From: Clytia hemisphaerica
Taxonomy: Eukaryota > Cnidaria > Hydrozoa > Leptothecata > Clytiidae
DNA: 64,000 nucleotides
Assembly: GCA_902728285.1 (NCBI GenBank)
Contig: CACVBU010001120.1
Span: 930,001-994,000 of the forward strand
Direction: 5' to 3'
A program made the translations under genes and the position numbers. Below the pieces are notes generated by a model. That model saw only the letters and a list, made by a program, of their open reading frames with translations. It was not told where the DNA came from and did no database searches. Of the stretch, positions 35,301 to 47,393 are shown piece after piece; position 1 is the stretch's first letter; each line of letters starts with the position of its first letter.

Positions 35301-36110
35301 ATTCGCCCTTTTTATGTTTTTATGAAAATATAGTTCAGAAAGATTTTGAATTTACTGAAATACCGAACTTCCATGCGTAAATACCGAAATACCGAAACAT
35401 TTTTAGGCAATTTACCGTCACCGGCAGTATTTCAAATACCGGAATACCGGACAGAAAAAGACCCATACCGTGTCACCGTAAACCTTGAACCCCCTCCCCG
35501 AAAAAAGAATAAATTTTGATAAGAATTTATGCCCTTAGCTCGCTTGTTTATGATTTGATAACGATCACGCTTATATCAATTATCTGGCACCCAAATGCAG
35601 AAATTTTCATCCGACACGTTAAAACTCTAAAGGTCGGGAAAATCATTTTTACAACTCCTTCATTTTAATATTTTTATAAACTACTGTATGTACTGAAAAT
35701 CAATCTAGGATTTTTTAGAAAAATGGTCCACTGATTGCACTGATCTTATTAATAACAATAAATCCTGATAGATCAAAATCTTTGGATGGATTCAGGCGCA
35801 ATATTGGGAAAACTACTTTTAAATTTTAGTCACGCAGTCAGGCACGTGCCACTTAATCATTCAATTATCCCCCTAAACTCGATCCAATCCTTTCCTGACA
35901 CACTTTTCTATTGTCAATAGGTGCGAAAGAAGGACTGGGACGGTTTTAGTGGGATAAAGCGGACAAAAAAAATGCCCGCGCGGCAAATGGCGGCCACAGT
36001 CGAAAAGGTGTATACTATTAGGTGGTAATAATGGTATTACCAAGATGACTATCGCTCTATATTCAATTGAGAAAGGTAAGCAAAAGCTTTAAATCGAACT
36101 TTTGTGATTT
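32320..36110. other. Intergenic stretch without a supported gene
   Basis: I find no exon chain here. Repeat debris includes short CCCTTACAGTGCA-like motifs (32400-32700), GGAATACCGG/CCGAAATACC blocks at 34540-34600 and 35340-35480, a G11-12 run near 34494, and a C-run near 33293. Small open frames (for example 33037-33285 minus) are unsupported. Confidence 0.5.
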
Positions 36111-36134
36111 TTCGTGAAACACGTATACATATAT

Positions 36135-36851
36135 CATAGTATAAGAAAGCCGCGGCTGGAATATGTACCGCATTGTCTTTTCAGTTTATTGCTGTTCCAT
36201 CTCTGTCTCCGAGCTTTATAAGAACATCAAGATGCTCAGTTACATATTGGTAGATAGTTTTTGAAATTTTTCTCTTATTTTCCTTCACAAAAAGTTTTTT
36301 TGTTGCTAGATATCTTTGAATCTGTACCCAATAGAACACTTGAACTAATTTTGGACATATTTTAGGGGTATTTTGTGGAAACAATAGTTTTTCGCCAAAA
36401 TTGAAATTATAAGAACTATATTCAAGATGACAACTTTCCTGTCAGTTTAAAGGATAAATTTTGAAATTGCTGGCTTGAAATTTTCACAGTATTATCTTGA
36501 TGTACTTTTTCATTGATTTCTAAAAAGATTTTACTGAAATATTGTGAAGGCATTTCGAGGCACCTCATTAATTTTTGAGTTCTTTCAGCCCACCCACTTT
36601 GCGCTTGTTTAAATTTCTTAGTGTTGATTTTTCCTTTACAATGATTTTATAATGCAAGTGTATTATCAAGGGCATATCATTAATGTCTAAAACGCACTGA
36701 GAAATAAGTATTAACGACAAACCAATAAAATTTACCATTAAAGATGCTACATTACTGATCTCTTGATCAAAAAATAGTCATCAAATACGACAGAGATAGA
36801 ACAACAGAAAATCAAATGTTATCATTCCAGCCGCGGCTTTCTTATACTATG
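36135..36851. mobile_element. 717-bp DNA transposon remnant with 28-bp TIRs and 7-bp target duplication
   Basis: The terminal 28 bases (starting CATAGTATAAGAAAGCCGCG) are perfect inverted copies. CATATAT occurs directly at 36128-36134 and 36852-36858. The AT-rich interior encodes no transposase. Confidence 0.85.
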
Positions 36852-37521
36852 CATATATCCTTTCAAAATGTTACTTATCTCTCAATTCAATCAATTACTT
36901 ATATCAATTTAAAGTCACTTTAAAATCAATCTTTTGAATTTCTATATAAATATTCAACCAGAATTATACGTTGATAATTCAACTCAATAAAGAATTAGAC
37001 ACGAAAATTTCATATTTCAATTATACGTTATGATATAACATACCCACAGAAAATTTGTGACTTTTGAAATTTTTCTCTCAAAAAGGGAGTGCCTCGTATC
37101 CCTCGTATCTTTATAATGTTATGATTTCTAATGCAGATGGAGCTCAGTGCAAAGAGTTGCAGCACGGGAAGGTTTTGCTGAAGTTTCTTGAGAGCTTCAT
37201 GATTATAGAAAAACCTGTTGCCATTGATAGATACCAATATATAAAATACATCTCATGGTTACCGTCGTAAATTAGCGAGTTTATGTTATTATGAATTAAA
37301 AATTTGAGTGATGAATGTCAAATTTTTCATCAAAAGAATCTTCTTCTTTTAGATTCGGCAATAAGGAATGGGCAGCTGGCTTAGTTTTGAGAAAGACCAT
37401 GAATCAGTGGAGAATGTCAAGAAATATTGCGAATCGGTGGTTTTTGTGCGTTTCTATGGGCAGACAAACAGTATGGTAAGAATATTGGAGTATTCAGTGA
37501 TCTGAAAATATCTTTACTTAG

Positions 37522-37679
37522 CGGGGCTTTCTGGAGTCGCACGTTCCATCATAAAGGTTTTGGATACAAACTGTCGAAGGGAGTTTGCAGTCGATACTCT
37601 ATCATTGCATCATGTTTGCGATTTTGCGATTGCTGATATCATCGGCTGTAAATTCTTTTCCCACCTTCACTATCATTAA
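37522..37679 (+). other. Possible orphan coding exon
   Basis: After a TTACTTAG acceptor, one frame stays open for 51 codons to TAA at 37677-37679 with protein-like composition (G-L-S-G-V-A-R-S-I-I-K-V-L-D, then R-R-E-F-A-V-D-T-L). A strong donor (ATG|GTAAGA) lies 50 bases upstream at about 37472. Several frames before it look partly coding but none joins cleanly. It may be a decayed gene or an upstream neighbour of the next gene. Confidence 0.25.
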
Positions 37680-37744
37680 CAGACGGTTAAATCCTTTATA
37701 ACGATGATGAATATGAAAGCTTAAATTTTTAGAAATCGAATGAA

Positions 37745-39118
37745 ATGGACCACGAAGAGGTAGACGCAGGAGGAAAAGTGAAATCAAAACTTGGAATAAT
37801 TCTTCACGAACTTGACCGTGAAATCAAGAAGGCTCCAACAATCTCCGAATTTGAAATAACTGAACCGATGAAAGAGATGCTGAAGAAGTTGGCAGCCATT
37901 AGAGTTTGTATTGAAGATTGTGAAACTGAGGAAGATTGCTTTAAAAGACTTTTGGAGGACGCTGAGCAGTTCGTGAAGATTTATCGCCAGAGAGGACGTT
38001 AGTATACAAATAATTCTCAGTTATTCTCACTCTATATTTGCAATATATATAACTTACTGATCAAGAAAAACCTTTGTAGCTTTGACAAATACCTTACAAA
38101 TACCTATTTTGAAAATTTTGAACCAAATCTAAGATTATAAAATCACTAGAATAACTGAGTCGATTTAGTTGAAATTTCACCGCATTCATGAATGCTTTAA
38201 TTTCGTTTTTCAGTCGTAAATGATGAAAAAAAAATTTTCATCCTAAAATAATTTATCAGGAAATTCCTTGAAACCTTATGATGTTCGATATTTGTAGAAA
38301 TATCAGAAAGTTGCGATGACGACCACGATTTTTATTGGGGAACACGTCAACAGATGCTGTTTGGCAAAGTCATCGTCGATTGGTTGCCTGATCACATTGA
38401 GAACCAATCTCGACCGATGGACCCGATTTTTGGAGTTTTGTTCAATCCAACAGGAGGTAGAATTTCAAATATTTTTCGTCAGCAGCTAGACTAAAGAAAA
38501 GTAGGCTATTCCAGAAAGAGATTGGTACCTCCTGTGTGTTGAGGGCACAGATTTGTAAAGCCCGAAGGGCTAGATGTCGTGCTTTAAGCTTTTCCAAGCA
38601 AAAAAAAATGAACATTGCAAAAAATATTACTGCTATTGTTTTCGAAAGCCTGAAGCTTCTGATTATATATATGGTGAAGATCAGAGATCTGACCTCAAGG
38701 AGAGAAAGTGTTGAAAATACTAAATAAAATAAACTAAATATCTTTTCAACGAGCCCATAACCATTATCCAAGATTTTTTACTCAATTCTATCAAATCTTA
38801 CAGCCTTTCGTTTTGTTTAGGCTTCAGATAAAAATGTGTTCGTATTTAGGGCTTGTTGGACCAGGAGATCTACAATGGATGCATAATGCACTTTACGACG
38901 ATTTGGGACCTTTCGCATACCACTCAGCTGTTCATGATGCTTTCGGATATTTGAAAACAAACCATAATTCTGGTCCTGGATATTGTTATTTGAACAAAGG
39001 GATCTTTGGTGATTGGAGTCCATTTGGTGGACAATTATCTGGCTTGAGGTACTGGAAACAGGTTTTAGCCGTAGCGAAACCAGACGAAGCCAAGCTGGAG
39101 CGATTTGTCCTTAGATAA
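37745..39118 (+). CDS. Unrecognised 226-residue protein (three exons)
   Basis: The exons are 37745-37997, 38298-38456 and 38850-39118, joined in phase 1 at both introns (C|AA and G|GG). They total 681 nt including TAA. The N-terminal part is helical and charged, with paired Cys (V-C-I-E-D-C-E and E-E-D-C-F). The C-terminal half looks like a compact domain with many aromatic and Gly residues: F-Y-W-G-T-R-Q-Q-M-L-F-G, D-P-I-F-G-V-L-F-N-P-T-G-G, then Y-H-S-A-V-H-D-A-F-G-Y-L and S-G-P-G-Y-C-Y-L. The H-D-A-F-G-Y string faintly recalls the His-Asp dyad of bacterial/fungal phospholipase A2, but the partner Cys pattern is absent and I do not assign that function. The start is uncertain: the frame is open back to a TTTTTAG acceptor at 37731, so an upstream exon with a signal peptide is possible. 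Confidence 0.65.
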
Positions 39119-39153
39119 ACTTTTAAAAAATATTTTGCGGAGGAAAGTTTGAT

Positions 39154-39159
39154 AATAAA
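39154..39159 (+). promoter_or_regulatory. Poly(A) signal of the 226-residue protein gene
   Basis: AATAAA occurs 36 bases after the TAA stop of the terminal exon. Confidence 0.6.
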
Positions 39160-40280
39160 TAAGAAACACGTTGAGCCTTGGATGGGCTTTTTGTTTTGAA
39201 CTGTTTATAAAAAATCTTGAAGTTTTTGTAAATTGGGGAATTCTGATATTTATATAATGCTGTAAATTACTGATTTAATATTTCTTTGTACTTTTGCTCA
39301 CGTTTTAAACAGTATGTCAATATATTTCAAGAATGTAAACCTCGATGTACACTTCCATATTTATATTTAATGTAAAAACAAACCACTTGTTTTATCGAGG
39401 AAAAGAATCTCAAACGGAGAAAGATCTTGTGATAATTTAGATAGAGATAAGTAGATATAAACCCTCCAAATGCATTCGGAATGGGTCCTACTCCCGAAAG
39501 AGTAAGAGTCACGGCGCTCACAGACACTGCGACTTGACAGACGTGAGCTACCAAACGTATGTATGTAAATGGCGTATACCATGACACTCGCTTGCCACTA
39601 GGAGAGCAGTAATCACGCGAGGCCGAGCCTTATGAATGCTACTGCACGTCAAAATGCCAGTCTTCTAATCTTCCCATACTCTTAGTCAGAATTATGGTAC
39701 TCGATTACCCTTACAATGCCATGAGTCACTTGCCAACTGAATTGCAGTGATAATTTAGAAATAACAAAAACGTTTAGAATAAATAACTTGATGCAAGAAC
39801 TAGACTTTGTATCCAGGGCGTACTAGGGTTGTAAGCTGACAAACAGAGGGTGTCAACCGATTTTCGACTCTTGGACCCTTCTTACCGGGACTAAAAAGAA
39901 GAAAACAAAGGAAGATTTTGTGAATTTTGACTAAATTTCGATCTTTTCCGGGGTAAAAAGTACGGACTAAAATTTTACTTTCTGGTTTTTCCGACCCTTA
40001 GCAGGACTTTGGAAATCCAAAAATTATATACTCTTAAGGTAACTTTGTACCAGAGAGTATATCTCACGTTTATCGCTTCGTTGTACTACGGCAATGGATG
40101 TTGAAATTAGCCGTAGATACTGGGTCTGTGTCCAGACAACCTTAAATGGTGGCACATACTGTACCATCCATTTGCCTAAGTACCCCTGGGCTTTGCATAT
40201 AACAGCAGTCCTTTTTTCGTACTCAAAAATCGAGGAAACAATAAGCTAAAACGGGGATAATGATAATAGTCAGGAGCACA
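39160..40280. other. Intergenic stretch, nothing recognised
   Basis: AT-rich sequence follows the poly(A) signal of the 226-residue protein gene. I see no exon chain, RNA gene or clear element here. Confidence 0.4.
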
Positions 40281-40288
40281 TTCTGGAA

Positions 40289-40666
40289 CGAGGGGTAAAT
40301 CACTTGAAAAAAGGTGTACTATACTTTTTGACTTTTTTTTGAATTTTATTTGACTTTTTGACTTTTTTTGACTTTTTCCCGACAAAAACGCCCACTGCCT
40401 TTGGGCGCCTAAGATTCTCCGCCCAAATCTGTCCAAAAACGCCAACCGCCCATAAATTTTGCTCCACCCATCCGCCTATTCAAGAAACTTTTTGACTTTT
40501 TCAAGACTTTTTTTTGACTTTTATTTGACTTTTTGACTTTTTCTTTGTTTTGACTTTTTGACTTTTTTTTGACTTTTATCTTTTTGACTTTTTTTGACTT
40601 TTTGACTTTTTTTTTTGACTTTTTGTGGGGGAATGTACGATAATTTTTCGAGTGACTTACCCCTCG
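40289..40666. mobile_element. 378-bp hAT-like MITE with (TTTTTGAC)n core
   Basis: The TIR CGAGGGGTAA(A/G)TCACT(T/C)GAAAA is flanked on both sides by the 8-bp direct repeat TTCTGGAA (40281-40288 and 40667-40674), the hAT signature. The interior is dominated by GACTTTTTTT units. The long minus-strand open frames across it are low-complexity artefacts. Confidence 0.88.
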
Positions 40667-41621
40667 TTCTGGAACAGTTAAATGTGAGATTGATAGATTA
40701 ATTTGGGATAACAATATAGACATTTTCATCGCATAAATTACGTCAACGAGCAACACTTAATACTACTACCTCGTTTTAAAATGTCTCCAGTCCTTAGTGG
40801 ATTTTGACTTCATGGCCATCGTCCTGCGGGCTCATCTCATAACCGATCACCATTGCACTACCCTGAGTATCAGAGTTGTCAATCGAATTTTATTTAAAAA
40901 AAAAACCAGAAGCAGAACACAGAAATTGAATCAAAACATGCTGAAAAGAATTTCGAGTGAAAAAAATGAAGTGAGAATTTACTCGAGTTGTGATACTCAC
41001 GGTACATTGCTACGGCATATGATTCCTCCAGCGGAGGAATTTAAAAAACCACGGGGTTTACAGCCGCGCAGCGTCCCGGCCCCCGGTGATTGAGTGGAGC
41101 GGAGGATCTGCTAAGTAAGAAGATCAACCAACACATTTCCGTTTCTGGTATGCCGTCAAAATTGTGAATAACAATAACTTCTCGGCTACCATTTCTAACT
41201 CGCTTCTGTGCTCAATAAACAATCTTTCAGTCGCTTTTAACAGTAGCATACTAAGGTCTTGCTGTTTATCTTCTTAAAGACATAACATAATTGTAATATC
41301 ATTGTAAGACTCGATTAGTCGGAAATTTTATTATAACAAGAGGTCGTAGTATACTTCGTGGTCCTAGTATCTCACAGTTAAACACGACTGCTCTACTTCG
41401 ACTGAACTTGGGAAAGTTTCTGGTCCCCTCTGAAACAAAATATCCCTTACTCTTTGCTTTTTAGAACCATTCTCAGCTTAAGTCTTTGCAAGGGATGAAG
41501 CTATGATACATGGATGTTTAAGTGGATGCAAAAAGCTTTTAATCCACTAAAGCTGTCAAGGAAGAATGGTAAGATTTTTTTATAATTCTTGTTTTTCTTA
41601 ACTTAAAGTAAGCTAGTATTG

Positions 41622-41892
41622 ACGACCCTGCCTATGCCCCGGACAGTCCGGGGCAAATGTCTGGGGTCTGAAAAAAATAACTTTTTCCCCGGACCTACGT
41701 CCGGGGCTCCAATTTTTGCGCCATAAATTTACCCCGGACGTATAGAAAAAAGCCCGCGCGGTCAGCGATTCTATAAAAAGCGACCGCGCGGGCTGTCTGG
41801 GGCGTCCGGGGTAGTCTCTCAAAAACAAATAATACGGACCCCGGGCACGCATCAAAAAAACCCCGGACTGTCCGGGGCATAGGCAGGGTCGT
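41622..41892. mobile_element. 271-bp GC-rich hAT-like MITE
   Basis: The perfect 32-bp TIR begins ACGACCCTGCCTATGCCCCG. TAGTATTG is duplicated at 41614-41621 and 41893-41900. Inside is a second hairpin around the arms AGCCCGCGCGGTC and GACCGCGCGGGCT. Its GC content is far above the surrounding sequence. Confidence 0.9.
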
Positions 41893-42194
41893 TAGTATTG
41901 AAGAAGTCGAACCATCTGATAGTGATACAACAAACAGTAGATGAATGTTAGCTGACTTGTGTGAGTATTTTATTATGGCTTATATCAATAATATGCTCCG
42001 TTCGCGTCATAAAACATCCCCAAATCCAGTCGGTGTTGGTCGGTCTGTCGGTCTGTCTGTCAGATGGTAGAGTCAAGTTAGTTACCAGTGTACGAACAGC
42101 CCCAGTCAGGGGTTTTTCCAAGCACCAAGCAATGCCTCCGTTTGTACTTTCAAATTGAGTTTTTAACAAAGGCGTATGCTAGGGTGGACAGGAC

Positions 42195-45100
42195 AAAATT
42201 TTCCCCTCAATTTTAAAAAACCAAACTAATTTTATTTGAAAGTCCTTACCTTTGTGAGAAAAATGAGGGGTCATTTATTAGAATTGGTTAAGTATTCCCA
42301 AAGTTATTCCATTTTCAAACCACAAAAAAATCACCTTTTCAAAGAATCGCCTCCTTACACCACGCCAGCAAGAAATAATTTTTTGAAGCACCAAAATCGC
42401 GCCAAAAATGGCGGATGAAATCTAGTCTTCCGTGTGGCGGGGTGTGGGGAGTTTTGCCGGTGCGGTCTGAAAATCGGCCCGATGACTGTTAAACTTTAGC
42501 TTATCGCTAATGAGCTGGAAATGATAGCTAAAAACAAATTTCACCACTAGAAAGCTGAAATCCTCAGCTTTCAGATGGTGTATGGTGCTTAAATGAAAAA
42601 ATCCGCAATCTTGTTAAAAAATCGCAATTTCTTCTTACTTTTCGAAATTCCAGACGGCCTGTAGATTTTCAAATAAAGCAGGTTGTGATAGATTGTAGTC
42701 TAATCTTACCCTGGGTTTACTAAAAAAACCGCGATTGAAAAGATGAACCAGCTCAATAGCGACAGCCATTTGTTTCAATGTGGGTCGAGAATTTTCCGGT
42801 GCCGTGGTCAGCGCTAAATCGCGTTTTCACCTTGACGTCGAAAAACATGAATATCTTTGGAAAGAAAATAGATACCTTGATGCAGTTTTTTTTACTTGTT
42901 TCCCTGATAATTCCTGATTGATTTAAAAAAAGAATGAACACATTTGGATGATTTAAAGGTAAGTACTAATGCCTTGAAGTTCATTTTTGTAAATTCTTCC
43001 TCGTTCCGTGCAAAAAATCCCGACGAGTGCGCACCCTACGTATGCCGTGATATCCAGCCGAAGACTGGATAACAAAACAGAGGCTAGGGACGCCTTGAGC
43101 GCCCCCCTGTGGATCCAGGGCTAGCCCTGGTGGGGGGGGGGGCAAAGTCCACATAAGCTGAGCATATTCATGTCTTAACTAGCACTTTAAAACGATTAAA
43201 ATTGAATGAATTTATAGAATTTATCAATGAACAAAATGAACGAATTCCTTAAAAGTCCTCTCAAAACTAACTGTTAAATTTAACTTGAACTCATATTCAA
43301 ATAACAAATTAAAAAACTTTATAAAATGATGTAAAAAAAGAACTGCAGCCAAATGATTAAAAACTCCACCAGAATTATATAAAATTTTTCAAAAGACACT
43401 CAAAAGAGTGGGATTTTTCAAAAAGCTGAGCAAACTTTGTCTCAACTGGCACTTTTTAAAAATCAGCTAAAGTTGAATGCATACCTAGAATTTGCCAATG
43501 ATCAAGTTGATTAAATTACTGGAAAATTAAAAGTTGTCTCCTTTATTGAAGATAAAGAATAATTTCAATTTCATCTTCAATACTGGAGAAGGGTGATAGA
43601 TATAGTAAGTAAGTCTGCGACCGCAGTCGGAGGCGACCCGAAGGCTCCTCTTTCGATAGCTAGTGATATATAAAACTCTATTAAAATAATCAACTGTTGC
43701 TGTGATAACTGAGTAAACTCTAACTATGGGTTTCATTCATTTTAATCCTTTTAATGGGTTTCAAAAGGGGAAGAAACACTTATAAAGTGTTTTATATGGT
43801 TAAATTTGATCTTTTACTTTTTTCTTGTAAAAGAATTATAATAAACTTAAAATTTTCTTTCAAATTGAGTTTTTAAAACTCAATTTGAATTGAGTTTAAT
43901 GCCACCGTCTAACGGGGGCATTTGGGTACTTGGAAAAATCACTGCCAGTGCACGAACGAACGCCCTAAAAGAGGTTCGGTGAAATGGTGGCCAAATTGCC
44001 ATCCCATGTTTTGTCAGGTAGTCCCAAGTTAGAGCAGTTAGAGGGGTCTTTGACAAAAAACTTTCAAATTTTTTATCGGCATTCAGCCGATAAGGGGGTA
44101 GGGGGTCCAACTACATACCGATAAAAAAAACAAGTATTGGGACGAAAATCTGTTCATCCAATTTCTTTCTGATTTCGTCCACAAACTCCACTGAAAGCAT
44201 ACAAATTTCACTTGTTTTCACCTTCGCGCACAAATTAGCAACTTTAAAAGTACAGTTTTTAATTTGTTTTGATAAAAAACCCTTTTTTCATTGGCCAGCG
44301 TGCTGCTGTTTCTTTCGAAATGTTGCAACTTCATTGCGTCTTTATAACTTTCGTTTTGATTAACAATATCAATGCGGGTATGAACAAACTCAATGTTGGT
44401 GCAAATACATAGACAAAAATTCAACGATGATTGAAAGGCGACATCAACTCAATGGCGGACATGATTGGAAAAAATTGTGTTTTTTTCCTTATTGGCGGCA
44501 GCAAATGATGTGAACACGCTACGCTACTCAGGTAGACTTTAACACTGCAAAAGGAACAACTCTTTGCCACAAGAAACACATAATTTTTTGTGTTAAGAAA
44601 TTCTTAGTCTCAATCTTCTTGCAAAATTCATTTTAAAATCTTTCTTCCAAAATTTCTGAAAATAAAATTTTTTCTTATGGTGCTTTTATTAGTGTTTTTG
44701 AAATTGTTATTAACATTGTTATTATTTATTGTTTAAATTTTTATTAGTATATCCGGGAATAGTACATATGTACCCTTTGGATTAATTTATAGAAATAGAA
44801 ATAGATCGTGCGTATTTGTGCAAGCGTCTGAACACAGATATCCACGGAAAATTGCAAGATCTGTCGTCGACACTTGGTAACTTTGACATGTCAATCAATC
44901 GCGCACGCTGGAAATAAGTCTCTAAAAACAACAACACAGAAACAACAATGGTGTCAAGATGTGAGCAGCAAGCGTTGTGTGATTAAAATTGTTAATTACT
45001 CTTCTTCAAAATATGTACTTTTGAAATGCTTTAAAAATACAGTTGGTTGTGATTATGGGATGGTAAAAGTTTCTTTGATAAACTTAATTGAAGTATCAAA

Positions 45101-45620
45101 AAAAATTGTTGTCAAAGTGATTTAACAGTTGGTGAAAATACAGGCCAGATATCAAAAATCCCATGTTTTGACTAATTGTCCCAAGTTAGAGCCATTGGCG
45201 GTAAAAGTTTGTCTTGAAAAATTTTGGCCAATAAGAGCAAGGGGGAGGGGGGTCTGAAGCTTATCAGCCTAATGCCGATAAAAAGTTCAAAAGTTTTTTG
45301 ACGAAGACCCCTTGCCGTAAGCTGATTTAATTCTGACATCCTCATTGGTTGAAATTTAAAAAAGAATCCAGTAAGGGTAAACAATGAGAAAAAGAGCCCA
45401 CTTTGTTTTTTTCAGTCAAAATTTCAAACAAAAATGTCAAACTAAGTTTAATGGAAAGCCCTTATCCTCAGAAAAAAATGAGGGGTTGCTTATCTTTCAA
45501 TCATTAATAGTTTTTCAGATATTCCATTTTGAAGTTCCATTTTTTGGAAATTTCCGTACAAGAACCTCCTGCCATCTTATAACATCTCCATGGCACTGAA
45601 ATCAAAAGTGTTTCACAAAA
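42195..45620. repeat. Dispersed repeat pairs upstream of KDM6
   Basis: A block at 42215-42330 (containing GAAAGTCCTTACC, AAAATGAGGGG and ATTCCATTTT) recurs diverged at 45450-45540. CCCATGTTTTG plus TCCCAAGTTAGAGC occurs at 44003-44033 and 45160-45190. AAGCTGAGCA...AACT(A/G)GCACTTT occurs at 43156 and 43422. The segment looks like old transposon copies; no coding capacity is seen. Confidence 0.55.
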
Positions 45621-45629
45621 AAAATTGTG

Positions 45630-47390
45630 CGGAAAGCTTGGGGCGAGAACGTTTTTCAGTGTTGGTAGAACTTCGATATTGCTTGGTTAGAAAAAGCTAT
45701 ACATGTTTTCTTTTCGTTTTACAGAATCAACAAGCCATCAACATTGATAAATTCTACACATTTCCTCATCAGAAATTTTTTAAATATCTGCTATTATGAC
45801 TTTCTTGAAGCTGTTCTGAAATTAACTAATCAGGTCATGTATCGCAATTCCTATGGGAGTTCTTTTCTAAGATTTGTGAAATAGCCAAAGTCAGCAAAAA
45901 ACTTTTGAGGTTTGAGGAAAAAACAGAACTGCCATCAGTTGTTTTTTATTTAGCAATATATTTAAATTTACACTATAAAATGCTTAAATGAATGATTTGA
46001 TAATATTCGGTATGTATATTATTTGTATTTCTCAGAAAATAAACACTTACAAAATGAGATGGTTTATTATTGTAACAAAACACCCCGTATTTGGATCATT
46101 CTATCATTGGCACAAAATAAGGCAGAAACTAAGTAGCACCAAATTATGAAAGGTTGAGACAGGCCCTGGAATACAGTAGGAAATGCCTGATGTGCAGTTG
46201 TATTTTTCTACATATTCTGTACGTTTAAACTGGTAAAAGTAAAGAAATCGTAACAAAAAGCAAATTTTTAATCTACCGTATCTTTGAAAGACTTTAGATA
46301 TGCACTGATATCTTTGAGGCTATAAAATTGGATTACTGGGAAAGCCTTAGTGAAAGTTTCAAAAAAATTTGTTGTTGCTGCAAAAAGATATAGAAATCCT
46401 GAAAATGTTATTTTTGTGACTTACTAAAACCCACGAGTAAACCACTCCAGGCCAAAAGTTTGTATGAAAAAAGTCAGAAGGCAGCTAAAAGTGCTTCCAA
46501 ACCCAGATTACTGTAGATGCTAGAGATGTATGGGGAAAATTTTGGAGACTCAATTTGATTTTTTCTAATTCCCTACAAAAAGTTCTCCAATTCTACTGTA
46601 AATCAGCTTTCTAATGTATTTGAAAAAAAATTTATTAGATTTCGAAATCTGCTCCCCACAGAGTTAATGTTTTTTGGTGGTCAATTTTCGCTTAGTGGTC
46701 TACTTTAGATATCAAGGTGAGATTTTCAGGGTCTTATTTTCTTGTATGATATATCATTTGGTAAAACATTTCAGCAAAATCTAAGAGGGTAAGCTATCAT
46801 TCCCTGAAAGAACTCTTTGAGTCGTAAATCTTATGTTAAAGTAGGTTTTCCCCAATTGAAAGTAGGTTTTTTCCCCAGTTGAATGTGTATTAGTAGTTAC
46901 TATTGTATAGTCACTGCAATAGTTACTCTGAAGACCAAAACTTTAAAATTACTTTATCAAAAAACAGTTAGTGACTAAAGTACTTAGAGTTTTATAGGAA
47001 TTGATCAATGGATCCTATGAAAGTACTGATGAAAAAAACACTTTTGAATTTGAATTTGAATTTTCTACCTAAATAGAGGCTTATTTTCACATTTTTCAGT
47101 AGATTACTTTTTGGAATGTTAATAAAAAAAGAATGGTTTTCATTTCAGTCAAAAACAACTGGAAACGTTCAATTTTATTTTCTGCCATCCCTTGTTTTTT
47201 TTAACTCAACCTTCTCCTATTTATTTGTATTTTTATTAAAACATATAGCAAATTCAATGTATGATAGATCAAGACTTATTATTAAAATTGACTAAAAATA
47301 TTTGTCAATTGTCAATTATTGGAAATACTTTTCCTCATCAAAATGACTTGTAATGGAGTTAAGATTCAAATATGTATTATTTCTTACTTA
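45630..47390. other. Non-coding stretch before the first traced KDM6 exon
   Basis: The first KDM6 exon with the start codon should lie somewhere before 47394 and end in phase 0. I did not find a convincing ATG-to-donor segment. ATGGCGGACATGATTGG at 44452 has a good start context but no donor follows in frame. Confidence 0.35.
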
Positions 47391-47393
47391 CAG

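Noticed and set aside
38938..38960. Phospholipase A2 identity for the 226-residue protein from H-D-A-F-G-Y
   Set aside because: The Cys immediately before the His-Asp pair and the calcium loop of the family are not seen.
40409..40756. Lys/Ser-rich 115-codon minus-strand frame
   Set aside because: It is a translation of the TTTTTGAC simple repeat inside the hAT-like MITE.
44452..44510. ATGGCGGACATGATTGG as the KDM6 start codon
   Set aside because: The frame reaches a stop after 18 codons with no donor before it, and it lies nearly 3 kb from the first traced exon.
39160..47393. Possible RNA genes in the long gene-free stretch
   Set aside because: I looked for tRNA-like cloverleaf A and B boxes and found none that I could support by eye.
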